A stretch of 64,000 nucleotides of DNA from Virgibacillus sp. NKC19-16 (lineage in GTDB: Bacteria; Bacillota; Bacilli; Bacillales; Amphibacillaceae), in assembly GCF_021560035.1 (NCBI RefSeq), contig NZ_CP074373.1, positions 3,530,001 to 3,594,000 on the forward strand, written 5' to 3'. Both the position numbers and the translations under genes were made by a program. The notes under the pieces were generated by a model. It was not told the DNA's origin, did no database searches, and was given only the letters and a program-made list of their open reading frames with translations. How positions within the stretch are numbered: the first letter of the stretch is position 1; every line of letters starts with the position of its first letter. Positions 1 through 9,158 of this stretch are shown here, in pieces.

Positions 1-346
1 AGTAATTATCCAAATCCTTTAAATGATACTTTCCGTCCTCATAAGCAAATGTTTCCCCGGGGCCTGCATTGGATGGCATGCCGATTCCAAATTCTTCATA
101 AACCATCTCATATTGCTTTATGTCGTGGTCCGCAGTCACTATGTATTTTTCCACAACATCTGTTAAATGGATAGAATGTTTAAATATAATTTGAAATGTT
201 TCCCCGGATTTTATCGGAAGAAACGCTTCAATATGGTCTGTATTTTCTTCATAAAATACCAAAGCTGTCCGATAAGGAATGAATAGAACAACGACAATTA
301 CAATAATGAAAAAACTGACAAATAATATAGCTTTTCGATGTCTCAT
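1..346 (-). CDS. DUF1850 domain protein, C-terminus beyond window
   Basis: The gene starts at ATG 344-346 and runs off the left edge, so 115 codons are visible. Residues about 6-24 form one membrane-spanning segment. The rest contains the DUF1850 hallmarks HSIHLTDV (near residue 59) and EEFGIGMPSNAGPGE (near residue 90). In Bacillaceae this family usually sits between a TAXI-type TRAP binding protein and the fused TRAP permease. Here it lies directly downstream of the TAXI gene on the same strand, so the permease is expected just outside the window. Its biochemical role is not established; a helper of TRAP transport is inference from context. Confidence 0.85.
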   Translation of the reverse strand, partial: MRHRKAILFVSFFIIVIVVVLFIPYRTALVFYEENTDHIEAFLPIKSGETFQIIFKHSIHLTDVVEKYIVTADHDIKQYEMVYEEFGIGMPSNAGPGETFAYEDGKYHLKDLDNY

Positions 347-409
347 TGATCATTCACCCATTAAAAAAATTCTCTTGTCCTATCAAAAAGTACAGCAAAT
401 TGAAAATAA

Positions 410-443
410 CCGGCAGCCACCCCCTCAGAAGAATGGTTGCCGG
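410..443 (-). terminator. Hairpin between the TAXI gene and DUF1850 gene
   Basis: Ten-base arms at 410-419 and 434-443 pair with one G-U and a 14-nt loop. On the minus strand it follows the TAXI stop codon and is followed by only a weak T-rich stretch. It could be an attenuating terminator or RNA stabiliser that lets the binding protein be made in excess over the permease, a common TRAP/ABC arrangement. That role is inference. Confidence 0.5.
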
Positions 444-467
444 CCATTCCATTTATACGAAGTCCAA

Positions 468-1478
468 TTAGTCTGCACTTACTCCTTCTTCATCAAAGTA
501 ACGCTGTGCACCGGGATGTAAATCAATACCAACCCCGTCAAGTCCAGTTTCAGTTGTGATTAGTTCAGCTTTGTCATGTGCCATTTCGCTCGCATTTTCA
601 TACATGGATTTGGTGATTTCATAGACTGTATCCTCAGGAATATCTTCAGTTACAACCATCATTGCCATAACAGCAGCTGTAGTTATATCTTCATCCACCG
701 AACCATAAGTTCCTGCCTCAATGGTATCTTCTGCATAATAAGGATATTGTTCAATCAATTCAGCTATTTTATCTTCTTCCATAGAAACAATGGAAATATC
801 TACAGTAGCCCCCAAACCTTCTACTGCCCCGGTTGGCGTACCGGATGTAATAAATGCTGCATCAATGTTGCCATCCTGTATTCCCGATGTTGATTCATCG
901 AAGTCAAGATTCTGTGCATTAATATCATCCATGGAAAGTCCATGCACCTCCAGGATCTGCTCAGCGTTCACATAAGTCCCCGAACCTGGTGCCCCTACAG
1001 ATACGGCCATCCCTTCTAAGTCTTCTACAGTTTCAATGCCTGAATCAGCGCTACTTACAATTTGAATGGTTTCCGGATAAAGGGATCCGATGGCTAATAC
1101 GTTATCTACCGGCTCTCCCTCAAACGAGTTGACACCTTCCACCGCATTGGACATAACGTCCGTTTGTACCATGGCTAGTTCAGCTTCCCCGTTTTGAAGT
1201 GCTACCACATTATCGGCTGAAGCATTCGATGATAACGCATCTGTTTGAATCCCAGTATCATCACCGATATTTTGCGCCATCTCACCACCCAGCGGATAAT
1301 ATGTACCGCTAGTACCACCAGTAAGCATACTCAAGAATTCAGGTGCTTCTTCACTTCCACCACCATCATCACCTTCAGCTTCTCCGCCAGTGTCTTCACT
1401 TTCTCCGCCACATGCTGCTAATAGCATCAGGACTGCAAATAGCAACATACCAAACAACAACAGTTTATTCTGTTTCAT
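468..1478 (-). CDS. TAXI-family TRAP transporter solute-binding lipoprotein
   Basis: The 336-residue product opens with a lipoprotein signal (LLLAACGG, lipidated Cys near residue 23) and an acidic Gly/Glu-rich linker. The mature domain begins with the TAXI signature GGTSGTYYPLGGEMA at about residues 53-67. Other family motifs are VGAPGSGTY near 161 and DAAFITSGTPTGAV near 207. It is the extracytoplasmic receptor of a sodium-driven TRAP uptake system, probably for a dicarboxylate or related anion; the ligand cannot be read. A strong site (AGGGGGAG) precedes the ATG. It heads an operon with the DUF1850 gene and is divergent from the regulator at 1728, a likely controller. Confidence 0.93.
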   Translation of the reverse strand: MKQNKLLLFGMLLFAVLMLLAACGGESEDTGGEAEGDDGGGSEEAPEFLSMLTGGTSGTYYPLGGEMAQNIGDDTGIQTDALSSNASADNVVALQNGEAELAMVQTDVMSNAVEGVNSFEGEPVDNVLAIGSLYPETIQIVSSADSGIETVEDLEGMAVSVGAPGSGTYVNAEQILEVHGLSMDDINAQNLDFDESTSGIQDGNIDAAFITSGTPTGAVEGLGATVDISIVSMEEDKIAELIEQYPYYAEDTIEAGTYGSVDEDITTAAVMAMMVVTEDIPEDTVYEITKSMYENASEMAHDKAELITTETGLDGVGIDLHPGAQRYFDEEGVSAD

Positions 1479-1727
1479 GAAACTCCCCCTTGTAATTTAT
1501 AAAACTATAATACTAATTAGATTTTAACCGTTTTCATGAATATGTCAAGTCTTTATGAATAGTACTATTTAACTATTGCCTTATGTGTCTTGACAATTTT
1601 GAGAAAATTCACTATCATAATAGTAATATATACAGGTGCGGTAAGAAGAAAGTACTGCCAGCAGTAGAATTCAGTCAAAATGGCGTTACTTTCTTTACGT
1701 TTAACTAAACAAATAGGAGTGTATTTT

Positions 1728-3005
1728 ATGCGAGTGAAAATAGCAGTATTTGGTAGAAAAGAGATAATGGATCGAATAATAGAGTTAGTAGATGAACGGA
1801 ATGATTTAGAAATTATTCCATTCACATATGTAAATGTAAAAGATTTAAACGCATTAATCGATAAAGCTTTGATGTGTGACATTTATTTATTTGCAGGCGC
1901 CCTTCCCTATTTATATGCATATGAAAAAATCAACAAAAAAAGACTACCTTTTGTTCAAGTGATTTTCGACGAATACATGATCTTAACATCTTTATACCGT
2001 CTTAAAAATGACCTTAAGCGCTTTTCCATTGATGTGTCCGATCATGTACATGTAAATAAAGTGGTTGGTGAATTGGAAATGGATGAGAAAGAAATTTATA
2101 CGTTCGAATTTGGAAAAGAGAGTGACATAACAATTGATAAAATCGTAAAACATCATCATGATCTCTGGAATGAAGGAAAAATTGATCATGCCCTGACCTC
2201 CATGGATGAAGTAGAGCAGCGACTAAGTAAGCTTGAAATACCAGCAAGTTGTATGACCATTCCCAATTTAAATCTGGAGCATGCTATCGATCAAGCGGCA
2301 TCGACCGTCAGACTGAACCAAAGTAAGAGCCCCCAAATTGTTTCAGGCCATGTACGGATTCAACATTTAGAAGCCATAACCAAGGAAAAAGGAGCATCTG
2401 CAGCAAATGAACTTTTACTCAAGCTTCATCATATGTTATTAAAATTTGGACGGAAAACAGATAGTTCAGTTTTATCCAATCATAATCAGTTTGTATTATT
2501 CGGTACGAGAAGTTTGCAGGATCATATCACAAAGCATTACCGCGATTTTCCCCTAATTCGGGAAATTGAAGAGACGCTTGAGACACCTGTAGACATTGGG
2601 TTCGGGCTTGGATTAACTGCAAAACAGGCAGAGGATCATGCAAAATTAGCTTTGGACCGGGGGGAGCAGACAGAAATCAGCAATTGCTATATTGTTAACG
2701 ATCGGCAGGATACGATTGGCCCGCTTGGAATCAAGAAGCAATTTGATACAACACGATTATATCATTCGCTCATACACAAGGCGCAACTTAATAATGAGTT
2801 GTCGTATAATTTCCTTGACTTTATTACGGTACGCAACAATGAACCATTCTCATCCAATGACATTGCCTCGTACTACAATGTAACAAAACGCAGTGCCGAG
2901 CGGACAATAAATAAGCTCTTAAGTGGTGAGGTAATTATAGCGGTTGGAGAAGAGAAGCCGTATGCCAGAGGGCGGCCCAGAAAATTGTTTACGTTGAATC
3001 AGTAG
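1728..3005 (+). CDS. Transcriptional regulator, degenerate cyclase-like domain plus C-terminal HTH
   Basis: I chose ATG 1728 (MRVKIAVFG) because AGGAGTG lies just upstream; a start at 1680 would add 16 unlikely residues. The 425-residue protein has a Rossmann-like N-terminus (1-110), a central region and a GGDEF/GTP-cyclohydrolase-III-like part near 285-335 (VDIGFGLGLTAKQAEDHA) lacking an evident active GGDEF motif. A winged-helix region (about 370-420) ends in the basic ARGRPRK tail. It is divergent from the TAXI-TRAP operon, so control of that uptake system is a reasonable inference. I cannot name the family exactly. Confidence 0.7.
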   Translation: MRVKIAVFGRKEIMDRIIELVDERNDLEIIPFTYVNVKDLNALIDKALMCDIYLFAGALPYLYAYEKINKKRLPFVQVIFDEYMILTSLYRLKNDLKRFSIDVSDHVHVNKVVGELEMDEKEIYTFEFGKESDITIDKIVKHHHDLWNEGKIDHALTSMDEVEQRLSKLEIPASCMTIPNLNLEHAIDQAASTVRLNQSKSPQIVSGHVRIQHLEAITKEKGASAANELLLKLHHMLLKFGRKTDSSVLSNHNQFVLFGTRSLQDHITKHYRDFPLIREIEETLETPVDIGFGLGLTAKQAEDHAKLALDRGEQTEISNCYIVNDRQDTIGPLGIKKQFDTTRLYHSLIHKAQLNNELSYNFLDFITVRNNEPFSSNDIASYYNVTKRSAERTINKLLSGEVIIAVGEEKPYARGRPRKLFTLNQ

Positions 3006-3083
3006 GATAAAGGAGCGCCTTGCGTGGCTTGACGCGATTTTGGCTCGCTTTTATTAATCATGGCTCCCTAAATCCGCTATGAT

Positions 3084-3160
3084 CGCTGATAAAAGGGAGC
3101 GGTGCGCTGATAAGATAGTGATTACCGCTGATATATTGGCAGCAACCGCCGATAAAACAC
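3084..3160 (+). repeat. 21-bp periodic array A1 (CGCTGATA family, 4 units)
   Basis: Units beginning CGCTGATA or CGCCGATA start at 3084, 3105, 3126 and 3147, exactly 21 nt apart; the rest of each unit is degenerate. The array lies 78 nt after the regulator's stop codon. It sits on one side of a terminator hairpin, with array A2 on the other side. Confidence 0.8.
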
Positions 3161-3164
3161 AAAA

Positions 3165-3203
3165 AAGGAGGAGGCCGCATTATCTGAGGTCCACCTCCTC
3201 TTC
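3165..3203 (-). terminator. Terminator of the SNF2 gene
   Basis: The stem GAGGAGG (3168-3174) pairs with CCTCCTC (3194-3200). On the minus strand it is followed by CTTTTTTG, a good intrinsic terminator tail. The plus-strand tail is weak. The minus transcript of the helicase gene would pass through array A2 before reaching it. Confidence 0.75.
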
Positions 3204-3227
3204 TCTATAGACGTTCGGGATTCTTGA

Positions 3228-3340
3228 TCCAGCGATCTTGACGCTCTGTCCAGCGGTAGGAGCACTTTATTCTGCGGCCAGAGCACTCCATCCCTCGGTC
3301 ACGGCTCTCCATCCAGCGAACACACTCTTCATCCCTCGGG
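3228..3340 (+). repeat. 21-bp periodic array A2 (TCCAGCG family, 6 units)
   Basis: Units starting TCCAGCG, TTCTGCG or TCCCTCG begin at 3228, 3249, 3270, 3291, 3312 and 3332: four steps of 21 and one of 20. The second half of each unit tends toward GCxCTxCA. The array abuts the stop codon of the helicase gene, so it is the 3' untranslated region of that minus-strand transcript. Confidence 0.85.
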
Positions 3341-5368
3341 TCAAATACTCAATAACTCTCTTACATCATCTTCACTCAAGCTGGAAAGCATTGTCTCACC
3401 TGGCTGAATAACTTGATCGATGAGTTCGCGTTTTTTCTGTTGCAGATCGTATATCTTCTCTTCAATCGTGCCTTCTGTAACGAGGCGAATAACCTGAACG
3501 ACGTTTTTCTGGCCGAAGCGGTGGGCGCGCCCTGTTGCCTGATCCTCTACGGCTGGGTTCCACCATAGATCATATAGAATAACCGTATCTGCGCCTGTTA
3601 GATTCAGGCCGGTACCTCCTGCTTTTAGGGAAATTAAAAAGACATTGTTCTCCCCATTATTAAAGCGTTCGCTCATTTCCACGCGCTCTTGTGAACTTGT
3701 TCCACCATGAAGATAGAAATAATCAATACCCTCTTGCTTTAGCTTTTCGATAATAATTTCATGCATGCTTGTAAACTGTGAAAAAATAAGCATACGCTTC
3801 CCATTTTCAATTGCGTTTCTTACCGTATCCATCAACTGTTCAAGCTTGCCCGAGTATCCCTGGTAATTTTCGATAAACAATGATGGGTGGCAGCAAATTT
3901 GGCGCAAGCGTGTTAGCCCGGCCAGGATCTTCATGCGGTTCTGGTTGAAGCCACTTTCCGCCATCGATTGTGATGCCTCCTGCTGTAGCTGACGCAAATA
4001 ACCGAGATATAAATCTTTTTGATCTTTTGTTAACTCCGAAACGCTGACAGATTCAATCTTATCAGGAAGTTCTTTTAATACGTCACCTTTAAGACGGCGC
4101 AGGATAAATGGTTTTGTCATCGATGCAATTTTTTCGTTTGACAGTTGTTTAAACTTGCGCTGGCTTGGCATGAGTCCCGGTAATATCACTTGGAAAATGG
4201 ACCATAGTTCTTCAATTGAATTTTCAATTGGTGTACCGCTTAATGCAAATCGTCTTCCTGCTTTAATCCCGCGAATCGCCTGTGATGTTTTTGTCGCATA
4301 ATTTTTAATAAATTGTGCTTCATCCAAGATCAATGTCTGGAAATTCAATTCACGATAAAGCTCGATGTCCTGGCGCAATGTCGCATACGACGTTATCCAT
4401 ACATCCATGTCCGTTAATTCTGCAATCTTCTGTTTGCGCTCCATGGGTGTCCCTGTCAGAATGGCTACTTTTAAATCAGGCGCAAATTTCTCGAATTCAT
4501 TTTTCCAATTGTACACGACAGAGGACGGTGTCACAATCAAATGCGGATTATCACTCGGCTCTGATGCTATATAAGCGATACTTTGGAAAGTTTTCCCAAG
4601 GCCCATGTCATCAGCTAAAATACCACCTAAATAATAATTGCTTAATGACTTAAACCATTGAAAGCCTGTTTCTTGATAGTTTCGCATTGTGCCTTGCAGA
4701 TTTTCCGGCAGTTCATAAACCTGATCCTCCGGTGACCTCAAGTGATTCAGTAGTTTGCGGAACGATGGATCATAATTCTTGTTTGTCTGCATTAACTCAT
4801 CGATTTGCGTCCCGCGGTATACGGGCATATGGACATTCCCGTCCTGCACATCATCTTTTTTAATTTCAAAATCATCGAAGAACTGTTTCATGGAGGAAAA
4901 TTCTTCACCCTCTAATGAAAGCAGTGCACCGCTTTGCATACGGTAATAGCGTTTCTTTTCAATAACAGCATCAATGATTTGATTGATCTCTGAATCATCC
5001 ACACCATCAATATTGAAACCAATTTCAAGCAGATTGGAAGAAGATTCCAGATTCACGTTTGTGCTTGGCATCGGTTCATTTTCGACAATCAAATTTCGGA
5101 TATCTGATGTTAAAAATAGCTCCACATGCCCATCAAGCAATGGTAATACTTTATAAAGGAATGTATAAATTTCCTCTTCATCCGCTTCGATATAAAGTTC
5201 ACGCCCATTATAATGAAAATTCGCATGCTCGATTAAACGCATAATCTGCTGTTCTTTTTCCACATCACGAATGATAATAACATCGCTCTCCTTGCGACCG
5301 CTAAACGGATCTACCAAATGATCACCATAATAGTATTCCAATTTGCCGGTGATCCAATCTGTCTTCAT
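3341..5368 (-). CDS. SNF2-family helicase, ATPase part (C-terminal piece of a frameshifted gene)
   Basis: This 675-residue piece holds the complete SNF2 motor: Walker A ADDMGLGKT, DEAQ box LILDEAQFI, motif III ALSGTPIENS and motif VI ATGRAHRFGQ. Such proteins move along or remodel DNA using ATP; their role in Bacillus is unclear. The reading frame is open upstream of ATG 5368 to about 5522 and encodes residues expected to join the SWIM-domain piece at 5512-6513. The two are almost certainly one gene of about 1050 codons, split by loss of one G in the C/G run at 5518-5521. No ribosome-binding site supports independent translation. Confidence 0.9.
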   Translation of the reverse strand: MKTDWITGKLEYYYGDHLVDPFSGRKESDVIIIRDVEKEQQIMRLIEHANFHYNGRELYIEADEEEIYTFLYKVLPLLDGHVELFLTSDIRNLIVENEPMPSTNVNLESSSNLLEIGFNIDGVDDSEINQIIDAVIEKKRYYRMQSGALLSLEGEEFSSMKQFFDDFEIKKDDVQDGNVHMPVYRGTQIDELMQTNKNYDPSFRKLLNHLRSPEDQVYELPENLQGTMRNYQETGFQWFKSLSNYYLGGILADDMGLGKTFQSIAYIASEPSDNPHLIVTPSSVVYNWKNEFEKFAPDLKVAILTGTPMERKQKIAELTDMDVWITSYATLRQDIELYRELNFQTLILDEAQFIKNYATKTSQAIRGIKAGRRFALSGTPIENSIEELWSIFQVILPGLMPSQRKFKQLSNEKIASMTKPFILRRLKGDVLKELPDKIESVSVSELTKDQKDLYLGYLRQLQQEASQSMAESGFNQNRMKILAGLTRLRQICCHPSLFIENYQGYSGKLEQLMDTVRNAIENGKRMLIFSQFTSMHEIIIEKLKQEGIDYFYLHGGTSSQERVEMSERFNNGENNVFLISLKAGGTGLNLTGADTVILYDLWWNPAVEDQATGRAHRFGQKNVVQVIRLVTEGTIEEKIYDLQQKKRELIDQVIQPGETMLSSLSEDDVRELLSI

Positions 5369-5511
5369 TTCCAGGTATAACTTCGCTCTTAGCGGAACTT
5401 GAATGATTCCCGCCGCTACTTTGTCAGCTATTTCTACATCGCCGACCCTTTTCAGAGAAGGAAGTACTTCAGATAAAAACGTATCTGCCTGAGTCTGACT
5501 GATCGGCAGTT

Positions 5512-6513
5512 CTAAGTCCCCATCCCAAACTGGCTAATTTCTTCCAATACAGGGATTTGCTCCTTTCTCGGAAAATAAAATGTCCCCTGGTAGAACAACA
5601 TTTCATAGGCTTTAAAATAGATGGCGTCACCTATTTCATCCATCTTGAGCATTAAGTCATTGCGTTCATTTTTGGTCAAGGCAAATTGAAACGGCAATGT
5701 GTCTGTCTCCAGTGTGACAGGGTTATAGCTTCTATTTCGTGTTTCTGCCGTGAAATCCCGATCGATAACTTTTTCAAAAAGCTCTCGGATAACCAACGGC
5801 GGAATAACGATCGACCGTCTGTCACTGACATTTCCCCGGTAATGATAAAATGTATAGCCATTATATATTTGTTCATTTTTCAAAATGGAATAAAGCAATT
5901 CAAAGATAACTAAATCCTCTTGCTGGAAGTAGTGTGTATCTGGATTGTAGGTGAATGTTTTCGTGAAATAGTGTTCATTTCCCTGCAAAACATCTTCCAG
6001 AAAATCATGCGCATCTTTGACAACATAACATCTTTTTTCACCGGTTTTTAATTCGATAACCAGATTTTTATCAAACGACCATTTGCAATAATACTCTACA
6101 TGCATTGGTTTCTTTTCAGGTAAAATTTCAGCAGTTGTGCTGGGCTGCCCTATGGAGGCCAAGGCATTTATAAAGCGATTGGACATTTGATAATCATAAT
6201 TTGCGAATGCCGGCGTTCCCCGCTCAGACTCCCTGTTTGCCACACTGATCAATGTAGCTGCGATATGTTTACAGGACCCAAATGTTTCAAATGCCGGACA
6301 GGTACAATACGTATCGACCGACCCATTGGCAAAGTCCTTCATATTAATTTCCGTGAAGTAATTTTGCGTACCTTGGACGGTTGCAGTCCATCGTTGATTT
6401 TTCGTATCATATAAAAGATCGCTCACCAGATCTCGTTTATAATAATCTAATCCGCGCTTATAAATAATGGTTGGAAATAATTTTTGGATGTTAATATCGC
6501 TAATACGTCTCAA
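5512..6513 (-). CDS. SWIM zinc-finger N-terminal piece of SNF2-family helicase (frameshifted)
   Basis: The 333-residue piece carries the SWIM motif CTCPAFETFGSCKHI near residue 68, which binds zinc and is the usual N-terminal module of Bacillus SNF2 proteins of this architecture. It ends prematurely at TAG 5512-5514, just after FGMG. One extra G there would restore a frame reading GDLELPISQ into the ATPase part. The 3341-5368 piece follows on the same strand. Either the gene is inactivated or the sequence lacks one base in a four-G run. I see no slippery heptamer to support programmed frameshifting. Confidence 0.88.
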   Translation of the reverse strand: MRRISDINIQKLFPTIIYKRGLDYYKRDLVSDLLYDTKNQRWTATVQGTQNYFTEINMKDFANGSVDTYCTCPAFETFGSCKHIAATLISVANRESERGTPAFANYDYQMSNRFINALASIGQPSTTAEILPEKKPMHVEYYCKWSFDKNLVIELKTGEKRCYVVKDAHDFLEDVLQGNEHYFTKTFTYNPDTHYFQQEDLVIFELLYSILKNEQIYNGYTFYHYRGNVSDRRSIVIPPLVIRELFEKVIDRDFTAETRNRSYNPVTLETDTLPFQFALTKNERNDLMLKMDEIGDAIYFKAYEMLFYQGTFYFPRKEQIPVLEEISQFGMGT

Positions 6514-6663
6514 AGTTCTGTAAACCTACCTTCTACAGTCTCGTTATATCTATTATAAACGAGAAGGGTAAGATTTTAAACCGTGGAAGCTTTTTAGAGG
6601 GTCGGGAGATTAGTAATATAGTATGGGGCTGAATTTTTGGGATGAGGCTGTGCGGTTGCTAGT

Positions 6664-6698
6664 AAAAGGCTGCCACCTACCGTGCCAGGCCTTTTATT
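6664..6698 (-). terminator. Terminator overlapping the MFS stop codon
   Basis: AAAAGGC at 6664-6670 pairs with GCCTTTT at 6689-6695, with extra inner pairing of TGGCA-type bases. On the minus strand it follows the MFS stop codon directly and ends in a T-rich tail. Confidence 0.6.
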
Positions 6699-7890
6699 AT
6701 CGTTCAACATTCCTCCAAGCTTTCACTAACAAATAAACATACAACAGAATCGAAAGCATGACAAATCCCGCAGATGTTACATATATAGATCCATAGCCAA
6801 AAGCAGAAGCAAGCAGGCCAAAAATCATCGCGCCAAGGCCTATTCCTAAATCGAAGAATGAGAAAAAGGTTGCGTTCGCCATTCCCTTTCTATTATTCGG
6901 TGCATTTTCAACAGACCATGCCTGTAATGCCGGCTGCACACTGCCAAATCCAAGCCCGTAAAATCCGGCCGCCACAAGCATTACCGTCGTGCTAGGGAGC
7001 CACGACAACAGAAGCATCGCAATAACAATCATGGACGCACCTGGGAGAAAGACGTATACATGACCCTTATTGTCATAAATTCTTCCCGCAAACGTTCTGG
7101 ATATCATTAGAAAGATCGCATATACAAGAAAATACAACTGAATGCCCACCACATCTTGTTCTATCGCATGCAATGGCAAGAATGTAGCGATCCCGCCAAA
7201 TGTCGTTGTAATGAAAAATAACAGCACCGATGGCTTTAATGCTGTTTTTTCAAAAATATCGAATTTAACTGTCGTCGTTTTATGTTCGGATTTCTCCACT
7301 TTTTTATAACGAATTTGTGAGGAAAAAATGAGTGCAATTAATCCAAATGCTGCGCAAATTAAGAACAAATGTGAAAAGGAAATGATCCCAACCAATGTAA
7401 GTCCAAGTGCCGGCCCAAAGGCGAGCGCAATATTTCCGGACAGACCGAAATAACCCATGCCTTCCCCTCGTCGCTTAGGTGGTATCAAATCGGTGGCAAT
7501 CGTCCCACCCGCTGTCGTGGAAAATCCCCAGCCAATGCCTTGAATAATTCGGATAGCAAATAAAAGCGCAATACTTGCTATAAATGCATATGCACCGATA
7601 GAAAGCACAAAAATGGCCAGACCTATCATGTACACGAATGCCCTTCCCTTTGACTCCAGCGCATGACCAGCGTAGGGACGAAATAACAAAGCAGAGAACG
7701 TGAAAATTCCAACAACAACTCCAACTAATTGGTCACTGCCACCTAGATCCTTCAAAAATAAAGGAATCGTCGGGAGTGTCATCTGGAATCCTAGAAACAC
7801 AAAAAAATTAGCCAGACAAATAAACACAAAATCACGTGTCCAAATTTTATCGGTTTTCGGCGCACCTTGCGTGTTCGGTTGTGAACCCAT
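6697..7890 (-). CDS. MFS transporter (drug/efflux type)
   Basis: The 397-residue protein has about 12 hydrophobic segments in two six-helix halves. The loop after helix 2 carries a weak motif-A relative (RPYAGHALESKGR, about residues 70-82) typical of drug:proton antiporters. An unusual hydrophilic N-terminus of about 20 residues precedes helix 1. The start is supported by GGGAGGAAGTC just upstream. It is likely a proton-driven exporter in the cytoplasmic membrane; the substrate is unknown. It lies downstream of the TauE/SafE gene on the same strand, but two repeat arrays separate them, so co-transcription is doubtful. Confidence 0.88.
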   Translation of the reverse strand: MGSQPNTQGAPKTDKIWTRDFVFICLANFFVFLGFQMTLPTIPLFLKDLGGSDQLVGVVVGIFTFSALLFRPYAGHALESKGRAFVYMIGLAIFVLSIGAYAFIASIALLFAIRIIQGIGWGFSTTAGGTIATDLIPPKRRGEGMGYFGLSGNIALAFGPALGLTLVGIISFSHLFLICAAFGLIALIFSSQIRYKKVEKSEHKTTTVKFDIFEKTALKPSVLLFFITTTFGGIATFLPLHAIEQDVVGIQLYFLVYAIFLMISRTFAGRIYDNKGHVYVFLPGASMIVIAMLLLSWLPSTTVMLVAAGFYGLGFGSVQPALQAWSVENAPNNRKGMANATFFSFFDLGIGLGAMIFGLLASAFGYGSIYVTSAGFVMLSILLYVYLLVKAWRNVER

Positions 7891-7990
7891 GTAAGACTTC
7901 CTCCCTTCGGTACTCGAAGTATATTATACATGAGTAGGGATAATTATGGAAGGTGGTGGGGATTGTATTTGTGATTACATTGCCTGAGGG

Positions 7991-8157
7991 TTCAGCGGCT
8001 GGAGTGTTTTGTTCCGCGGTTATAATGCTCTGTCCCGCGTTTACGACATTTGGTTCCGCGGTCAAAGCGCTTGGTCCAGCGGCTGAGGTGCTTGATTCAG
8101 CGGTCAGAGTGCTTCGTGCCGCGATGGGGGGCTTTGTCTGGCGTTCTCAGTATTGGC
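7991..8157 (+). repeat. 21-bp periodic array B (TTCAGCGG/TTCCGCGG family, 7-8 units)
   Basis: Units start at 7991, 8012, 8033, 8054, 8075, 8096 and 8117, every step exactly 21; a degenerate eighth unit starts at 8137. The shared pattern is T[TC]C[AC]GCGG followed by a purine-rich middle and GCTTxG. The array lies between two minus-strand genes and is not part of either. Confidence 0.88.
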
Positions 8158-8176
8158 TAAAGTTCATGTAGCCCGG

Positions 8177-8303
8177 TTCGGCTTTCGCAGTACTTTGTTC
8201 GGCTCTCGTTGTGCTTGCTTCGGCTTTCGCGGCACTCGGTTCGGCTTTCACGGCGCCCAGTTCGGCATTCACGTTTCCCTGTCCCTCGTTCAGAACATTT
8301 AAG
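8177..8303 (+). repeat. 21-bp periodic array C (TTCGGCTTTC family, 6 units)
   Basis: Units start at 8177, 8198, 8219, 8240, 8261 and 8282, each step exactly 21. Five begin TTCGGC and the last TCCCTCG, which belongs to the family of arrays A2 and B. It follows array B after a gap of about 20 nt and lies 47 nt beyond the stop of the TauE/SafE gene. Confidence 0.88.
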
Positions 8304-8349
8304 GTCGCAGCACGTTGCCCCGCAAAACAGGTTATTTCGCCCGGCCCCA

Positions 8350-9072
8350 TCACCCCCAAACCTGCTGCACCAACAAATACCCCCCACTAAACAGCAGCAA
8401 CACATATGTCAACAACCGAAACAATCGCTGATTAATCCGCTTAAACAACAACTGCCCCAATACCAATCCAACGATGACTAGTGGAAGCCCCGCCAAACTC
8501 GATACCCAAATCTCCCTCGATGTCCCTGCAAAAATCACCTGAATAACTAAACTCACAAAATAAACGAACAGATAAAATGCCAGTGTTGTCCCACGCAATT
8601 TTTCCTTCGTTGTATTTGTTCCGGAAAAATAAAGTAGAATAGGTGGCCCAGGCATACCTATACTGGTAGTCAATGCACCGGAGAACCCTCCCACAGTAAA
8701 ATCCCGACTTCTCGTTTGGGCAATGCGAAAACGGAGGATAAGCACCAACGTAAGCACCAAAATAATGATGCTTACCCCAAGTTTCAGCAGCGTCATATCC
8801 ATGAGCAAAAATACGGAGATACCTATTGGCAGTCCAGCTATGCTCCCAAGTATAAACCGTTTCAGCACCCCCATATCAATATCTTTTCTAATTTTCATGA
8901 TTAGTGCGATTGAGATAACTAGAGACAAAATTAAATTAATTTGCACCGCTTCACGAGGCTCGAATAGCAATAATAAAAATGGGGTGGCTACAATCGAAAA
9001 GCCGAATCCAGTACTGGTTTGAAGAATGGAAGCAACTAAAATGATGAATATAAATAAAATGAATGATTCCAA
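8350..9072 (-). CDS. TauE/SafE family sulfite/organosulfonate-type permease
   Basis: The product is about 240 residues with some eight hydrophobic segments and the TauE/SafE features TSTGFGFSIVATPFLLL (N-terminal repeat) and GGFSGALTTSIGMPGPPILL (C-terminal repeat). Members export or import small anions such as sulfite, sulfonates or organic acids; the substrate cannot be read. I chose TTG 9072 because GCAGGTG lies six bases upstream. An alternative TTG at 9087 has no good site. No partner enzyme gene is adjacent. Confidence 0.87.
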   Translation of the reverse strand: MESFILFIFIILVASILQTSTGFGFSIVATPFLLLLFEPREAVQINLILSLVISIALIMKIRKDIDMGVLKRFILGSIAGLPIGISVFLLMDMTLLKLGVSIIILVLTLVLILRFRIAQTRSRDFTVGGFSGALTTSIGMPGPPILLYFSGTNTTKEKLRGTTLAFYLFVYFVSLVIQVIFAGTSREIWVSSLAGLPLVIVGLVLGQLLFKRINQRLFRLLTYVLLLFSGGYLLVQQVWG

Positions 9073-9112
9073 TGAACACACCTGCAATCTATCGTTATGC
9101 AGTTAATCGTAA

Positions 9113-9149
9113 CACAAAAAGAAATGCCCGAGAATGAATCCCGGACATT
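9113..9149 (-). terminator. Terminator of the superoxide dismutase gene
   Basis: A hairpin at 9123-9149 with arms AATGTCCGGGA / TCGGGCATT is followed on the minus strand by TCTTTTTG. It lies ten bases after the sodC stop codon. Confidence 0.85.
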
Positions 9150-9158
9150 CGCAAAAAT

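Noticed and set aside
5500-5530. Programmed frameshift in the SNF2 gene
   Set aside because: No slippery heptamer of the X-XXY-YYZ kind, no internal Shine-Dalgarno at a proper distance and no conserved structure. A missing G explains it better.
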